The notes below the pieces were generated by a model. It was not told the DNA's origin and did not search any database. It was given only the letters and a program-made list of their open reading frames with translations. Both the position numbers and the translations under genes were made by a program. 64,000 bases of DNA, taken from assembly GCF_001580365.1 (NCBI RefSeq), contig NZ_CP014480.1, forward strand, positions 1,427,008 through 1,491,007. Reading direction: 5' to 3'. This DNA comes from Kocuria turfanensis (GTDB lineage: Bacteria; Actinomycetota; Actinomycetes; Actinomycetales; Micrococcaceae). Shown here in pieces: positions 34,672 through 42,983 of the stretch (its first letter is position 1; each line of letters begins with the position of its first letter).

Positions 34672-36257
34672 GCGGTCCCCTCCTCGTCGGCCGCAGTACC
34701 CGGGACCCCGTCCTGCCGCAGCCGCTGCGCGGTCTCGTCGCCGTGCTTGGCCCACCAGTTGCGGAAGGACTCCCTCGGCGGAGCGGGGATGTCCCGCTGC
34801 TCGGTCCAGCCGCCCACCACGCCGGGCAGCCAGGAGATGGCCCGGTCCCGCCCGGCCACGGCCCGCCCCAGCGGCAGGCCCTTCTCGGCGAGCGCCATCC
34901 GGGTGCCCGAGGACATCACGAAGGACGCCCCCTTCATCATCAGGTCCATCTGGGACGGGACCTGCGGCCCGCGCCGGGACGGCGCCCCGGCGGCGGCCCC
35001 GTCGTCGGGCCGTTCGCCGTGGCGGGTGCGCACGTCCTCGTCGCGCAGGTGCACGAGGATCTCCGGGATGTTGATCTTCACGGGGCACACGTCGTAGCAG
35101 GCCCCGCACAGCGAGGACGCGTAGGGCAGCGAGGCGTTCTGCTCGGAGGTGATGCCGGTGAGCTGCGGGGAGAGGATCGCGCCGATGGGCCCCGGGTAGG
35201 TGGAGCCGTAGGCGTGGCCGCCGGTCTGCTCGTAGACCGGGCAGACGTTCAGGCACGCCGAGCAGCGGATGCAGTGCAGCGCCGAGCGCCCCTGCGGGTC
35301 GGAGAGCACCGCGGAGCGGCCGTTGTCCAGCAGCACCACGTGCACGTCCTGCGGCCCGTCCCCGGGGGTGACGCCGGTCCACAGGGAGGTGTAGGGGTTC
35401 ATCCGCTCCCCGGTGGAGGAGCGCGGGAGCAGCTGCAGGAAGACCTCGAGGTCCTGGAAGGTGGGCACGATCTTCTCGATGCCCATCACGGTGATCAGGG
35501 TCTCGGGCAGGGTCAGGCACATGCGCCCGTTGCCCTCGGACTCCACCACGGTCAGCGTCCCGGTCTCGGCCACGCCGAAGTTGGCCCCGGAGATCGCCAC
35601 CGAGGTGGAGAGGAACTTCTCCCGCAGGTGGGACCGGGCCGCCTCGGCGAGGTCGCGGGGCTCCGCGGTCAGGGTCTCGTCGGTCTCGGGCATCTCCTGG
35701 AGGAAGATGTCGCGGATCTCGTGCCGGTTCTTGTGGATGGCCGGGACGAGGATGTGGGAGGGCTTGTCGTGGCCCAGCTGGACGATGAGCTCGGCGAGGT
35801 CGGTCTCGGTGGCCTCGATCCCGGCCGCGGACAGGTGCTGGTCGAGGCCGATCTCCTGCGTGGCCATGGACTTGATCTTGATGACGTCGGTGGAGCCGGT
35901 GGCCTGCACGAGTTCGGTGACGATCCGGTTGGCCTCGGCGGCGTCGCGGGCCCAGTGCACGGTGGCCCCGCGGGCGGTGACGTTGCGCTCGAACTCCTCG
36001 AGCAGCTCCGGCAGGTGCGCCATGACGCGCTCCTTGATCGCGGAGCCGGCGCTGCGCAGCTCCTGCCAGTCCGGCAGCTCACCCGCCACCCGCGCGCGCT
36101 TGCCGCGGATGGTGTGGGTGGCGTGCCGGATGTTGGCGCGCATCTGCGCGTTGCCCATCTCCGCCTTGGCGGCGGCGGGGAACGCGGTGGACGCGTGCAG
36201 GTTCCCCTGCCCGTGCACGGGACGGACGGCGGGCATTCCCAGGGCGGTGCGGCTCAC
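34668..36257 (-). CDS. lutB: LutB, Fe-S LUD-domain lactate utilization protein
   Basis: A 529-residue protein. The LUD domain (about 70-310) contains SGANFGVAETGTL. Two 4Fe-4S motifs follow: CIRCSACLNVCP and CGACYDVCP. The C-terminus carries a DUF3390-like region with RNWWAKHG. The GTG at 36257 overlaps the lutA stop (GTGA) and has GAGGAGG six bases before it. It is the electron-transferring core of lactate oxidation in the cytosol or at the membrane. Confidence 0.94.
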   Translation of the reverse strand: MSRTALGMPAVRPVHGQGNLHASTAFPAAAKAEMGNAQMRANIRHATHTIRGKRARVAGELPDWQELRSAGSAIKERVMAHLPELLEEFERNVTARGATVHWARDAAEANRIVTELVQATGSTDVIKIKSMATQEIGLDQHLSAAGIEATETDLAELIVQLGHDKPSHILVPAIHKNRHEIRDIFLQEMPETDETLTAEPRDLAEAARSHLREKFLSTSVAISGANFGVAETGTLTVVESEGNGRMCLTLPETLITVMGIEKIVPTFQDLEVFLQLLPRSSTGERMNPYTSLWTGVTPGDGPQDVHVVLLDNGRSAVLSDPQGRSALHCIRCSACLNVCPVYEQTGGHAYGSTYPGPIGAILSPQLTGITSEQNASLPYASSLCGACYDVCPVKINIPEILVHLRDEDVRTRHGERPDDGAAAGAPSRRGPQVPSQMDLMMKGASFVMSSGTRMALAEKGLPLGRAVAGRDRAISWLPGVVGGWTEQRDIPAPPRESFRNWWAKHGDETAQRLRQDGVPGTAADEEGTA

Positions 36258-37126
36258 CGGGCACCTCCTCGGGTGGCGGACGGCACGGACGTGGCGGACG
36301 GGCGCGACGACGGCGCCGCGCGGCGCGCCTTCGGGGACGGGATGGACAGCTCCACCGGCCCGGAGACCTCCAGCGGGTTCCCCCGGGTGGAGGCGAGGAT
36401 CTCGGCGAAGTGCACCGTGGTCACGCCGGTGTCCCGGCGGGCCATGGCCCCGCCCAGGTGCATGAGGCAGGAGGCGTCGCCCCCGGTGCACAGCTGGGCG
36501 CCGGTGGCGACGATGTTGTCGATCTTCTCCTCGGCCATCGCCGCGGAGACCTCGGGGACCTTGAAGGAGAAGGTGCCGCCGAACCCGCAGCACTCCTCGG
36601 CGTCGGGCAGCGGCACGAGCTCGAGGTCGGCGACCGAGGCGATGAGGTCCCGCTGCCGGTCGCCCAGGCGCAGCAGGCGCATCCCGTGGCAGGAGGGGTG
36701 GTAGGTCACCGTGTGCGGGAACCAGGAGCCGAGCTGGGCGGCCGCGTCGGTCACGCCGAGCACGTCCGTGAGCAGCTGGGAGAGCTCGTAGGTGTTCGCG
36801 GCGACGGCCTCGGCCTGCCGGGCCAGGTCCTCGTCGCCGCCGGCGCGGGCGACCATGGGCTGCTGGTGCCCCAGGGAGGCCACGCAGGAGCCGGAAGGGG
36901 CCACGGCCACGTCGTAGTCGGCGGCGGAGAAGGCGTGCACGTGGTTGCGGACCACCGGCAGGGCGTCGTCCAAGTAGCCGCTGTTGACGTGCATCTGGGA
37001 GCAGCAGCCCTGCCCGGGCGGGAACACCACCTCGTGGCCGAGCCGCTCGAGCACCCGCACGGTGGCCAGTGCGACCTTCGGGTACATCGCGTCCACGATG
37101 CACGTGGCGAACAGTGCGATTCTCAT
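36254..37126 (-). CDS. lutA: LutA, CCG-domain lactate utilization protein
   Basis: A 290-residue protein with two CCG (heterodisulfide-reductase-like) domains: GCCSQMHVNSGY near residue 40 and ECCGFGGTFSFK near 180. It is the usual LutA/YkgE length plus a Pro/Ser/Arg-rich tail of about 45 residues. It heads lutABC. A TGGTNNNACCA operator lies 52 bp upstream of its ATG. Confidence 0.94.
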   Translation of the reverse strand: MRIALFATCIVDAMYPKVALATVRVLERLGHEVVFPPGQGCCSQMHVNSGYLDDALPVVRNHVHAFSAADYDVAVAPSGSCVASLGHQQPMVARAGGDEDLARQAEAVAANTYELSQLLTDVLGVTDAAAQLGSWFPHTVTYHPSCHGMRLLRLGDRQRDLIASVADLELVPLPDAEECCGFGGTFSFKVPEVSAAMAEEKIDNIVATGAQLCTGGDASCLMHLGGAMARRDTGVTTVHFAEILASTRGNPLEVSGPVELSIPSPKARRAAPSSRPSATSVPSATRGGAR

Positions 37127-37177
37127 GCGGCCTCCGGACGGTGCGGGAAACGGGGGGCGACGACGCGCCGCCGCCTG

Positions 37178-37188
37178 TGGTCTGACCA
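37178..37188. promoter_or_regulatory. LldR/FadR-type operator, lutA side
   Basis: TGGTCTGACCA is a perfect TGGT-N3-ACCA palindrome, the core recognised by LldR/PdhR-group GntR regulators. It lies 52 bp before lutA. Confidence 0.75.
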
Positions 37189-37300
37189 TGCTAGACCGGT
37201 GAGGACGGTCACACAATCGCCCTCCGGCCTCCCCCTGCCGGACCCGTGTCCGGCTTGGGCGTGTGACGTGGGACATGTACTGTTCGTGGTCGTGCCGCTG

Positions 37301-37311
37301 TGGTCCGACCA
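37301..37311. promoter_or_regulatory. LldR/FadR-type operator, permease side
   Basis: TGGTCCGACCA, a second TGGT-N3-ACCA palindrome, lies 61 bp before the permease start and 123 bp from the first. Both share the longer context TGTGGTCnGACCAT. Confidence 0.75.
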
Positions 37312-37371
37312 TAGGCGGTCGTGTCCACGGGTACCCCCCGCCCCGCCCGCCCTCGTCCCCCCGGAGATCGC

Positions 37372-39042
37372 GTGACCACCTTCACCTCGATGACCGACGC
37401 CGTCGGCGGGAGCGTCGCGCTCTCGGCCCTGGTCGGCACCGTCCCGCTGCTCACCTTCTTCGTCATGCTCCTGGGCGTGAAGGCGCGCGCCCACGTCTCG
37501 GGGGCCACGGCCCTGCTGGCCGCGATCGTCGTCGCCGTCCTGGCCTTCGGGATGCCCTTGGGACTGGCCCTGCTCTCGGCGACGCAGGGGGCGGTCTACG
37601 GCCTGTTCCCGATCGTGTGGATTGTGGTCATGGCCCTGTGGTTCTACCAGGTCACGGTGCTCAGCGGGCGCTTCGAGGACCTGCGCACGATCTTCGACAC
37701 CATCGGCGGCGGGGACCTGCGCATCCAGGCGGTGCTCATCGCCTTCTGCTTCGGCGGCCTGCTGGAGGCCCTCGCCGGCTTCGGCGCCCCCGTGGCGATC
37801 ACGGCCACGATGATCCTGGCGCTGGGGCTCAAACCGCTGAAGACGGCCACCGTGGTGCTGATCGCCAACACCGCCCCGGTGGCCTTCGGCGCGATCGCCA
37901 TCCCGATCACCACCGCCGGTGTGCTCACCGGCCTGGACCCCGCCCGGATCGGCGCGGTCGTCGGCCACCAGGCGCCGTTCTTCGCGGTGCTCGTGCCCTT
38001 CATCCTGCTGTTCATCATCGACGGCGTCCGCGGGCTCCGGGAGGCCTGGCTCGCCGCCCTGGTGATCGGCGTCTGCTTCGCCGTCGCCCAGTGGTGGACC
38101 GCCACGTTCTTCTCCTACGAGCTCACCGACGTGGTCGCGTCCCTCGTGGGCCTGGCCGCCGCCGTGGTCCTCCTGCGCTTCTGGCGGCCGAGGGGCGCCG
38201 ACGGCGTCCGCGCCCGCCTCGGCGTGGACAAGCCCCCGGCGCCCGAGGGCCTGACCCCGGCCCGCGTGTGGATGGCCGTGCTGCCCTACGTCCTGGTGGT
38301 GGCCGTGTTCGGGGTCGCCAAGCTGTGGACCCTCGGCGCGGACGTGCCGGCCGCGCTGGCCGGCACCGACGTGTCGATCCCCTGGCCCGGCCTGGACGGG
38401 CGCCTGGTCGACGCCGAGGGCGAGCCGCTCAGCAGCACGGTCTACAAGCTGCAGTGGCTCTCCAGCCCCGGCACGCTGCTGCTGCTCACGGGCCTGCTCG
38501 TGGCGGTCATCTACTCGGTGTTCACCGCCGGCGGCCGCTTCCGGCTGTCGGTCGGCGACGCGGTGGTCGAGATCGGACGCTCGTTCTGGAAGATGCGCTT
38601 CTCCGCCCTGACGATCATGAGCGTGCTCTCGCTGGCCTACGTGATGAACACCTCCGGGCAGACCATCTCCATCGGCACGTGGGTGGCCGGCATCGGCGCG
38701 GCCTTCGCCTTCTTCTCCCCCGTGCTCGGCTGGCTCGGCACCGCCGTCACCGGCTCGGACACCTCCGCCAACGCGCTGTTCTCCAACCTGCAGAAGACCG
38801 CCGCCGAGGGCACCGGGCTGGACCCGCACCTGATGACCGCCGCGAACACCTCCGGCGGCGTGGTCGGCAAGATGATCTCCCCGCAGTCCCTCGCCATCGC
38901 CGCGACCGCCGTGGGCATGGAGGGCAAGGAGTCCGCGATCTTCCGCTCCGTCATCTGGTGGTCGCTGGGCCTGCTGCTCCTGCTGTGCACCCTGGTGTTC
39001 CTGCAGTCCAACGTGCTGGCCTGGATGGTGCCCACCTCCTGA
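37372..39042 (+). CDS. lctP: L-lactate permease (LctP family)
   Basis: A 556-residue transporter with about twelve hydrophobic helices. The early GGLLEALAGFGAPVAITATM and the C-terminal GWLGTAVTGSDTSANALFSNLQ and ANTSGGVVGKMISPQS are hallmarks of the LctP/GlcA lactate-glycolate permeases. The GTG at 37372 has GGAG six bases upstream; a GTG at 37321 is an alternative. It is divergent from lutABC, sharing the 245-bp control region, so uptake and oxidation of lactate are co-regulated. Confidence 0.94.
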   Translation: MTTFTSMTDAVGGSVALSALVGTVPLLTFFVMLLGVKARAHVSGATALLAAIVVAVLAFGMPLGLALLSATQGAVYGLFPIVWIVVMALWFYQVTVLSGRFEDLRTIFDTIGGGDLRIQAVLIAFCFGGLLEALAGFGAPVAITATMILALGLKPLKTATVVLIANTAPVAFGAIAIPITTAGVLTGLDPARIGAVVGHQAPFFAVLVPFILLFIIDGVRGLREAWLAALVIGVCFAVAQWWTATFFSYELTDVVASLVGLAAAVVLLRFWRPRGADGVRARLGVDKPPAPEGLTPARVWMAVLPYVLVVAVFGVAKLWTLGADVPAALAGTDVSIPWPGLDGRLVDAEGEPLSSTVYKLQWLSSPGTLLLLTGLLVAVIYSVFTAGGRFRLSVGDAVVEIGRSFWKMRFSALTIMSVLSLAYVMNTSGQTISIGTWVAGIGAAFAFFSPVLGWLGTAVTGSDTSANALFSNLQKTAAEGTGLDPHLMTAANTSGGVVGKMISPQSLAIAATAVGMEGKESAIFRSVIWWSLGLLLLLCTLVFLQSNVLAWMVPTS

Positions 39043-39051
39043 GCGTCCCCG

Positions 39052-39088
39052 CGAGGCCCCGTCGGATCCCGGATCCGGCGGGGCCTCG
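39052..39088 (+). terminator. Hairpin terminator after lctP
   Basis: An 18-bp stem with one mismatch (CGAGGCCCCG...GGATCC against its complement) and a 1-nt loop lies between lctP and lldR. Confidence 0.75.
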
Positions 39089-39136
39089 TCCGTTCCCTAG
39101 ACTGGAGCGCATCCCGCCCAACGTCAGGAGCAGCCC

Positions 39137-39865
39137 GTGCCCACGGCCTCGCGCATGTACACCGTCGTCCTCGACTGGCTCGAGGAACGCCTGCGCTCCG
39201 GGGAGATCTCGGTGGGCGACAAGCTGCCCGGGGAGCGCCAGCTCGCCGAGGAGTTCGGCATCTCCCGCGCCTCGGTGCGGGAGGCGATCCGCATCCTCGA
39301 CGCCATGGGCCTCGTCCGGTCCTCGACCGGCTCGGGCCCGGCCGCCGGCGCGGTCGTCATCTCGGAGCCCTCGGCCGCCCTCGGCTGAGCCCTCCGCCTG
39401 CACGTGGCCACCCGGTCGCTGCCGGTGCGGGACCTGGTGCAGACCCGGCTGCTGCTCGAGACGCAGTCGGCGCTGGAGGCGGCCACCGCCCCGGAGACCC
39501 CCGAGCGGGCGGCGGCGCTCGAGCACGCGGCCGAGCTCGTGGCGGCCATGGACGACCCGCAGCTGCCGGACGAGCAGTTCCACGCCCACGACGCCGCGTA
39601 CCACGTCCTGCTCTCCTCGCTGGCGGGCAACGTGGTGGTGGAGACCGTCATGTCCTCGCTGCGCCAGGCCACGATCGGCTACGTCCAGGAGACGGTGGCG
39701 GGACTCGAGGACTGGCCGCAGGTGCGCCGCACGCTCCAGCGGCAGCACCACGAGATCCTGCGGGCCTTCCAGGAGCGACGGGGTCAGGACGCCGCGGCCG
39801 CCCTGCGGGAGCACATCACCTGGTTCTTCGGCCACAGCCGCGCCCGCGAGGGCGGACGGGACTGA
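39137..39865 (+). pseudogene. lldR: GntR/FadR-family lactate regulator (LldR) interrupted by an in-frame TGA
   Basis: The frame starts with GTG at 39137 behind CAGGAG. Residues 1-83 form a GntR winged helix (DKLPGERQLAEEFGISRASVREAIRILD). Then TGA at 39386-39388 interrupts it. The same frame continues without shift into a complete FCD ligand-binding domain (LPVRDLVQTRLLLETQSALE through EHITWFFGH). Relatives usually have a serine at this point, so TCA to TGA is the likely change. A GTG at 39404, 15 bp later, could allow restart of the C-terminal domain alone. As read, no DNA-binding, ligand-responsive full protein is made. Confidence 0.85.
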
Positions 39866-39890
39866 CCGCCTCCCCGGCCGGGGACACGAG

Positions 39891-39920
39891 AACGGCCCCA
39901 CCGGAACCGGTGGGGCCGTT
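39891..39920 (+). terminator. Perfect hairpin terminator after lldR
   Basis: A 14-bp perfect stem (AACGGCCCCACCGG) with an AA loop, followed by TTGCGC. Confidence 0.85.
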
Positions 39921-39939
39921 GCGCTCGTCAGCGATGTTG

Positions 39940-40042
39940 CACGGTAGGGGGCCATCGGCCGTTGGGGGTGCAAGGTGATCCAAGCCTTGCACGGCCGCAT
40001 CCCGGTCCAGGGGGGACTATCCCGGGGCGGCCCCCTACCGTG
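39940..40042. other. Structured gene-free segment, possible ncRNA or regulatory element
   Basis: A 14-bp perfect inverted repeat (CACGGTAGGGGGCC at 39940-39953 and its complement at 40029-40042) encloses 75 nt. Inside are an 8-bp stem (GTGCAAGG/CCTTGCAC, 39968-39992) and a CCCGG/CCGGG stem near 40000-40025. Together they can form a three-way junction on either strand. The rest of 39866-40250 shows no gene; it also has a 7-bp palindrome ATCTGCA-CA-TGCAGAT at 40166-40181 near the response regulator end. Confidence 0.5.
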
Positions 40043-40250
40043 AGCAGGTCGGTGGACCATCCGGTCGGGTGCAGGGCCTCATGGGGGGACGGGCCGTGCA
40101 CCGTGGGGACGTCTCTCGCTCGTCCACCGACTTCTTTTCTCTGCTCGCACTGACGATTCTGCCGGATCTGCACATGCAGATGAATACACTTTCGTCTACA
40201 TTGCGGCTGGACTTCCGGCCGGGACAGGGCCCCGAGGACCGGGCGGCGGC

Positions 40251-40937
40251 TCAGAGGTCGCGCAGCTGGGGATCCACGAGACCGCTCTGGTACGCCTTGA
40301 TGAGCGCCTGCACGCGGTCGCGCACGCCGAACTTCTCGCACACCCGGCCGAGGTAGGCCTTCACGCTGCCCTCGGAGACGTGCATCTGCTCGGCGATCTC
40401 CCGGTTGCTGAGCCCCTGGGCCAGCAGCGTCACGGTCTCCATCTCCCGGTCCGTCAGCAGCGAGCGCAGGGCGTCGTCCGCCGAGCGCGTCTGCTGCTGG
40501 TCCGGCACGGAGATGACGTTGTCCGCCAGGGCCCGGGCTATGGCCGGCGAGAGCGCGATCTCGTTGTCGAGGACCTGGTTCACCGCCGTGATGATCTCGT
40601 CCGGCCGGGCGTCCTTGACCAGGTAGCCGGCGGCGCCGGCGCGCAGGGCCGGCACCACGAACTCCAGGGTGGAGAACGTGGTGAGAGCCAGCACCTTGGA
40701 GCGGGGGCTGCGGGAGGTGATCTCCCGGGTGGCCTCGATGCCGTCCATCACGGGCATCTTCATGTCCATGAGCACCACGTCGGGATCGGATACCAGGCAG
40801 CGGTCGACGGCCTCACGCCCGTTGGACGCCGTCCCGATGACGTCGAACCCCGGCTCGGCGGAGAAGAAGGACTTCAGGGCCTCCAGCATCAGCGGCTGGT
40901 CGTCCACGACGAGAACTCTGGTATCAGTCACCCGCAC
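40251..40937 (-). CDS. NarL/LuxR-type response regulator of the peptide-linked two-component system
   Basis: A 228-residue regulator. The receiver domain has the acidic pair VDD (11-13), the phosphorylated aspartate in VLMDMKMPVMDG (about D58) and the lysine in YLVKDA. The C-terminal LuxR helix-turn-helix (about 160-222) contains LTDREMETVTLLAQGLSNREIAEQM. The GTG at 40937 has AGGA about 12 bases upstream; a GTG six bases later is possible. It is divergent from the secreted-peptide gene and the histidine kinase, its evident partner. Target genes are unknown; the shared upstream region is one candidate. Confidence 0.93.
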   Translation of the reverse strand: MRVTDTRVLVVDDQPLMLEALKSFFSAEPGFDVIGTASNGREAVDRCLVSDPDVVLMDMKMPVMDGIEATREITSRSPRSKVLALTTFSTLEFVVPALRAGAAGYLVKDARPDEIITAVNQVLDNEIALSPAIARALADNVISVPDQQQTRSADDALRSLLTDREMETVTLLAQGLSNREIAEQMHVSEGSVKAYLGRVCEKFGVRDRVQALIKAYQSGLVDPQLRDL

Positions 40938-41150
40938 AGTCTATTTTTTCCTGTCCCCCAAAGTGCAATGCGTCATCTTCGACTTAAGTCACAAACACTC
41001 TGGACAAAGGTAGATGGACCCCGCCTGTTAACGTTGGCAAAGTTGTAGTTACCAGAGCAGCACACCCCCCTCGCAGCTGGGACATCTCTCCCCCCATCCC
41101 GGCCGCATCCCCCCGATCCGGTGCTGCTCTCGTGATCCAAGGAGCCCCCC

Positions 41151-41282
41151 GTGAAGAAGAAGATCACCAGCGCCCTCGCCGCTACTCTCGTCGCCACCAC
41201 TCTGGTCGTCGCCCCCGTCGCCCCCGCCAACGCCGCGCCGGGTTACGTCGTATGCGGCTGGTTCCCCGTCTTCTGCCGATGA
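41151..41282 (+). CDS. Secreted two-cysteine mini-peptide, putative signal
   Basis: A 43-codon gene with AAGGAG six bases before the GTG start. The product has a textbook signal peptide: KKK at 2-4, a hydrophobic core to about residue 24 and ANA before the predicted cut after residue 28. The released peptide would be APGYVVCGWFPVFCR, 15 residues with cysteines at positions 7 and 14 that could form a disulfide ring of eight residues. I recognise no family. It lies between a response regulator (divergent) and a histidine kinase 27 bp downstream. An extracellular signal for that kinase is the favoured reading; a bacteriocin-like peptide is the alternative. No AgrB-like processing gene is nearby. 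Confidence 0.8.
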   Translation: MKKKITSALAATLVATTLVVAPVAPANAAPGYVVCGWFPVFCR

Positions 41283-41309
41283 AACCGCACATAACTGTAT
41301 GTTCGAGAT

Positions 41310-42545
41310 GTGACTGATCTGATTTCCCCCGTGGTCCAGGCACCACGGACAGCGTGGAAGAAGACCTTCTTCCAAGCCGAGCCCGTACCTCGGTGGCTGT
41401 CCGTGGTGCTTGTTCTTTATGGGTTGATGGTGATGCTCGACCAGCTACGACATCTGGTGACGCATCTGACCGGAGACCCGACCACGGACTTCATGCGAAC
41501 CGTGGACGGCGTCCTGTCGTCAGCAGTCATCGCTCTCGTTGCCCTGCGGTCGACATGGGCTTCGGCATTTTCGATCCCGTGTCTCGTGACCTCCATCCTC
41601 GCGGACTACTACGGATCAGCGATCTTTGCCGTGTGCGTCGTGACGATCGCGGTCGTCGCAACGGCAACACAGTCCTTCATTGCCACGCACCTCGGGATCT
41701 ATCTCCTGTGGGCAGTCACCATTTCGGCGATCTACGGAAGCTTCGACTTCTCACTCTTCTGGTCGACGGTCAACGCTCTTGTCGCCTCCGCTCTTATCGG
41801 GGGAGCCATACGCTATTTCCGCGCACAACGACGGCATGCCGAACAGCGTGTGCGGGACCTCGAGATCCTCAACGAGCGGCTCCGGGAGGACGAGCGGCAG
41901 GCCCTGGCCCGGGACCTGCACGACGTGGTCGCCCACGAGCTCACGCTCATCACCATGCAGACCATGAGCCGGCGACGCTCCGAGGACGTCGGGGAGCTGC
42001 ACCAGGTCCTGGAGACCGTGGAGGGCGCGGCACGCTCGGCCCTGCACGAGCTGCGGGTGCTGCTGCGGCTGCTGCGGGACGAGAACGACGGCGACCACCC
42101 GCGCGACGTGACGGGCGCGGGCCTGGCCATCGGCAGCCTGGACCAGGTGGTCACCTCCCTCGCGGCGAGCCTGCGGGACCTGCGCTTCGACCCCCAGGTG
42201 GAGCTCACCGGGGACCTGGAGGCCACGCCCACGACCGTGCGCGGCACGGCGGCCCGCATCCTGCAGGAGGCCGTCACCAACATCATCAAGTACGCCCCGC
42301 GGGGGTCCCGCTGCCTGATCTCCGTGGCGACCGACGACCACGAGCTGAAGCTGCGCGTCACGAACCCGCTCCCCCGCTCGTCCCCGCACGCGGCAGGCCG
42401 GTCCTCCGAGCTGTCCTCGGGGCTCGGCCTGCGCGGGATCACCGAGCGCGTCTCGCTGCTGGGCGGCCACGCCGAGAGCGGGCCCGAGGGCGGGCAGTGG
42501 GTGCTCGACGTCTGCCTGCCCGTGGACGGCAGGGAGGCCCTGTGA
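41310..42545 (+). CDS. NarL-type sensor histidine kinase, probable receptor for the adjacent peptide
   Basis: A 411-residue kinase. The first about 170 residues hold five to six membrane helices and almost no extracellular domain. Next come a short coiled coil and the HisKA_3 motif ALARDLHDVVAHELTLI (H about 204). The ATPase domain shows QEAVTNIIKYAP (N-box) and GLGLRGI (G-box). The membrane part is GC-poorer (52-62% in hand-counted lines) than the kinase core (75%), with the change near 41,830. It starts with GTG at 41310, 27 bp after the peptide stop, with a weak ribosome site, so co-expression is likely. Confidence 0.93.
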   Translation: MTDLISPVVQAPRTAWKKTFFQAEPVPRWLSVVLVLYGLMVMLDQLRHLVTHLTGDPTTDFMRTVDGVLSSAVIALVALRSTWASAFSIPCLVTSILADYYGSAIFAVCVVTIAVVATATQSFIATHLGIYLLWAVTISAIYGSFDFSLFWSTVNALVASALIGGAIRYFRAQRRHAEQRVRDLEILNERLREDERQALARDLHDVVAHELTLITMQTMSRRRSEDVGELHQVLETVEGAARSALHELRVLLRLLRDENDGDHPRDVTGAGLAIGSLDQVVTSLAASLRDLRFDPQVELTGDLEATPTTVRGTAARILQEAVTNIIKYAPRGSRCLISVATDDHELKLRVTNPLPRSSPHAAGRSSELSSGLGLRGITERVSLLGGHAESGPEGGQWVLDVCLPVDGREAL

Positions 42546-42605
42546 CGGACGGCGTCCCCGTGACGGACGGCGCCCCTCTGACGGTGTCCCCTTGAGGGAG
42601 GCGCT

Positions 42606-42962
42606 GTGACCGGGCCCCCGCCCGCGCAGCACCGGCTGGCACGGCGGGTGGCCGACGTCGTCGTCGCCATTCCCCCGGGCCGGGTGCTGTCCTACAAGGA
42701 CGTGGCGGAGTTGGCCGAGTGCCGCTCCCCGCGCGTGGTCGGCACGCTCATGGCCCGCAACCCCACCGGAGCCCGGCTGCCGTGGTGGCGGGTGGTGACC
42801 GCGCAGGGCACCCTGGCCGACCACCTCCAGGCCGAGGCCCGGGAGCGGTACCGGGAGGAGGGCACGCCCCTGCTCGAGGACGAGCGGCACCTGGTGCGCG
42901 TGGACATGGCCCGCGCACTGTGGACCCCGGAGGCCCCGAGCGACCGAGCCCCGAGCGACTGA
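42606..42962 (+). CDS. Alkyltransferase-like (ATL) DNA-binding protein
   Basis: A 118-residue MGMT-fold protein. It has the DNA-binding helix-turn-helix (VLSYKDVAELAECRSPRVVGTLMARNP) and, where the methyltransferase has PCHRV, it has PWWRVV. The alkyl-acceptor cysteine is therefore absent, as in ATL proteins, which flag O6-alkylguanine for nucleotide excision repair. GAGGGAGG precedes the GTG at 42606. It follows the kinase gene by 60 bp and may be on its transcript, without an evident functional link. Confidence 0.88.
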   Translation: MTGPPPAQHRLARRVADVVVAIPPGRVLSYKDVAELAECRSPRVVGTLMARNPTGARLPWWRVVTAQGTLADHLQAEARERYREEGTPLLEDERHLVRVDMARALWTPEAPSDRAPSD

Positions 42963-42983
42963 GCCCCGGGCGCCCGAGCCGGC

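Noticed and set aside
39386..39388. TGA in lldR as selenocysteine codon
   Set aside because: No known GntR selenoprotein, no evident SECIS-like hairpin directly after the codon, and serine is expected there. Mutation is simpler.
39940..40042. A MITE or insertion-sequence remnant
   Set aside because: Terminal repeats are perfect, but the flanks show no target duplication and internal stems suggest RNA structure. Not excluded, only less favoured.
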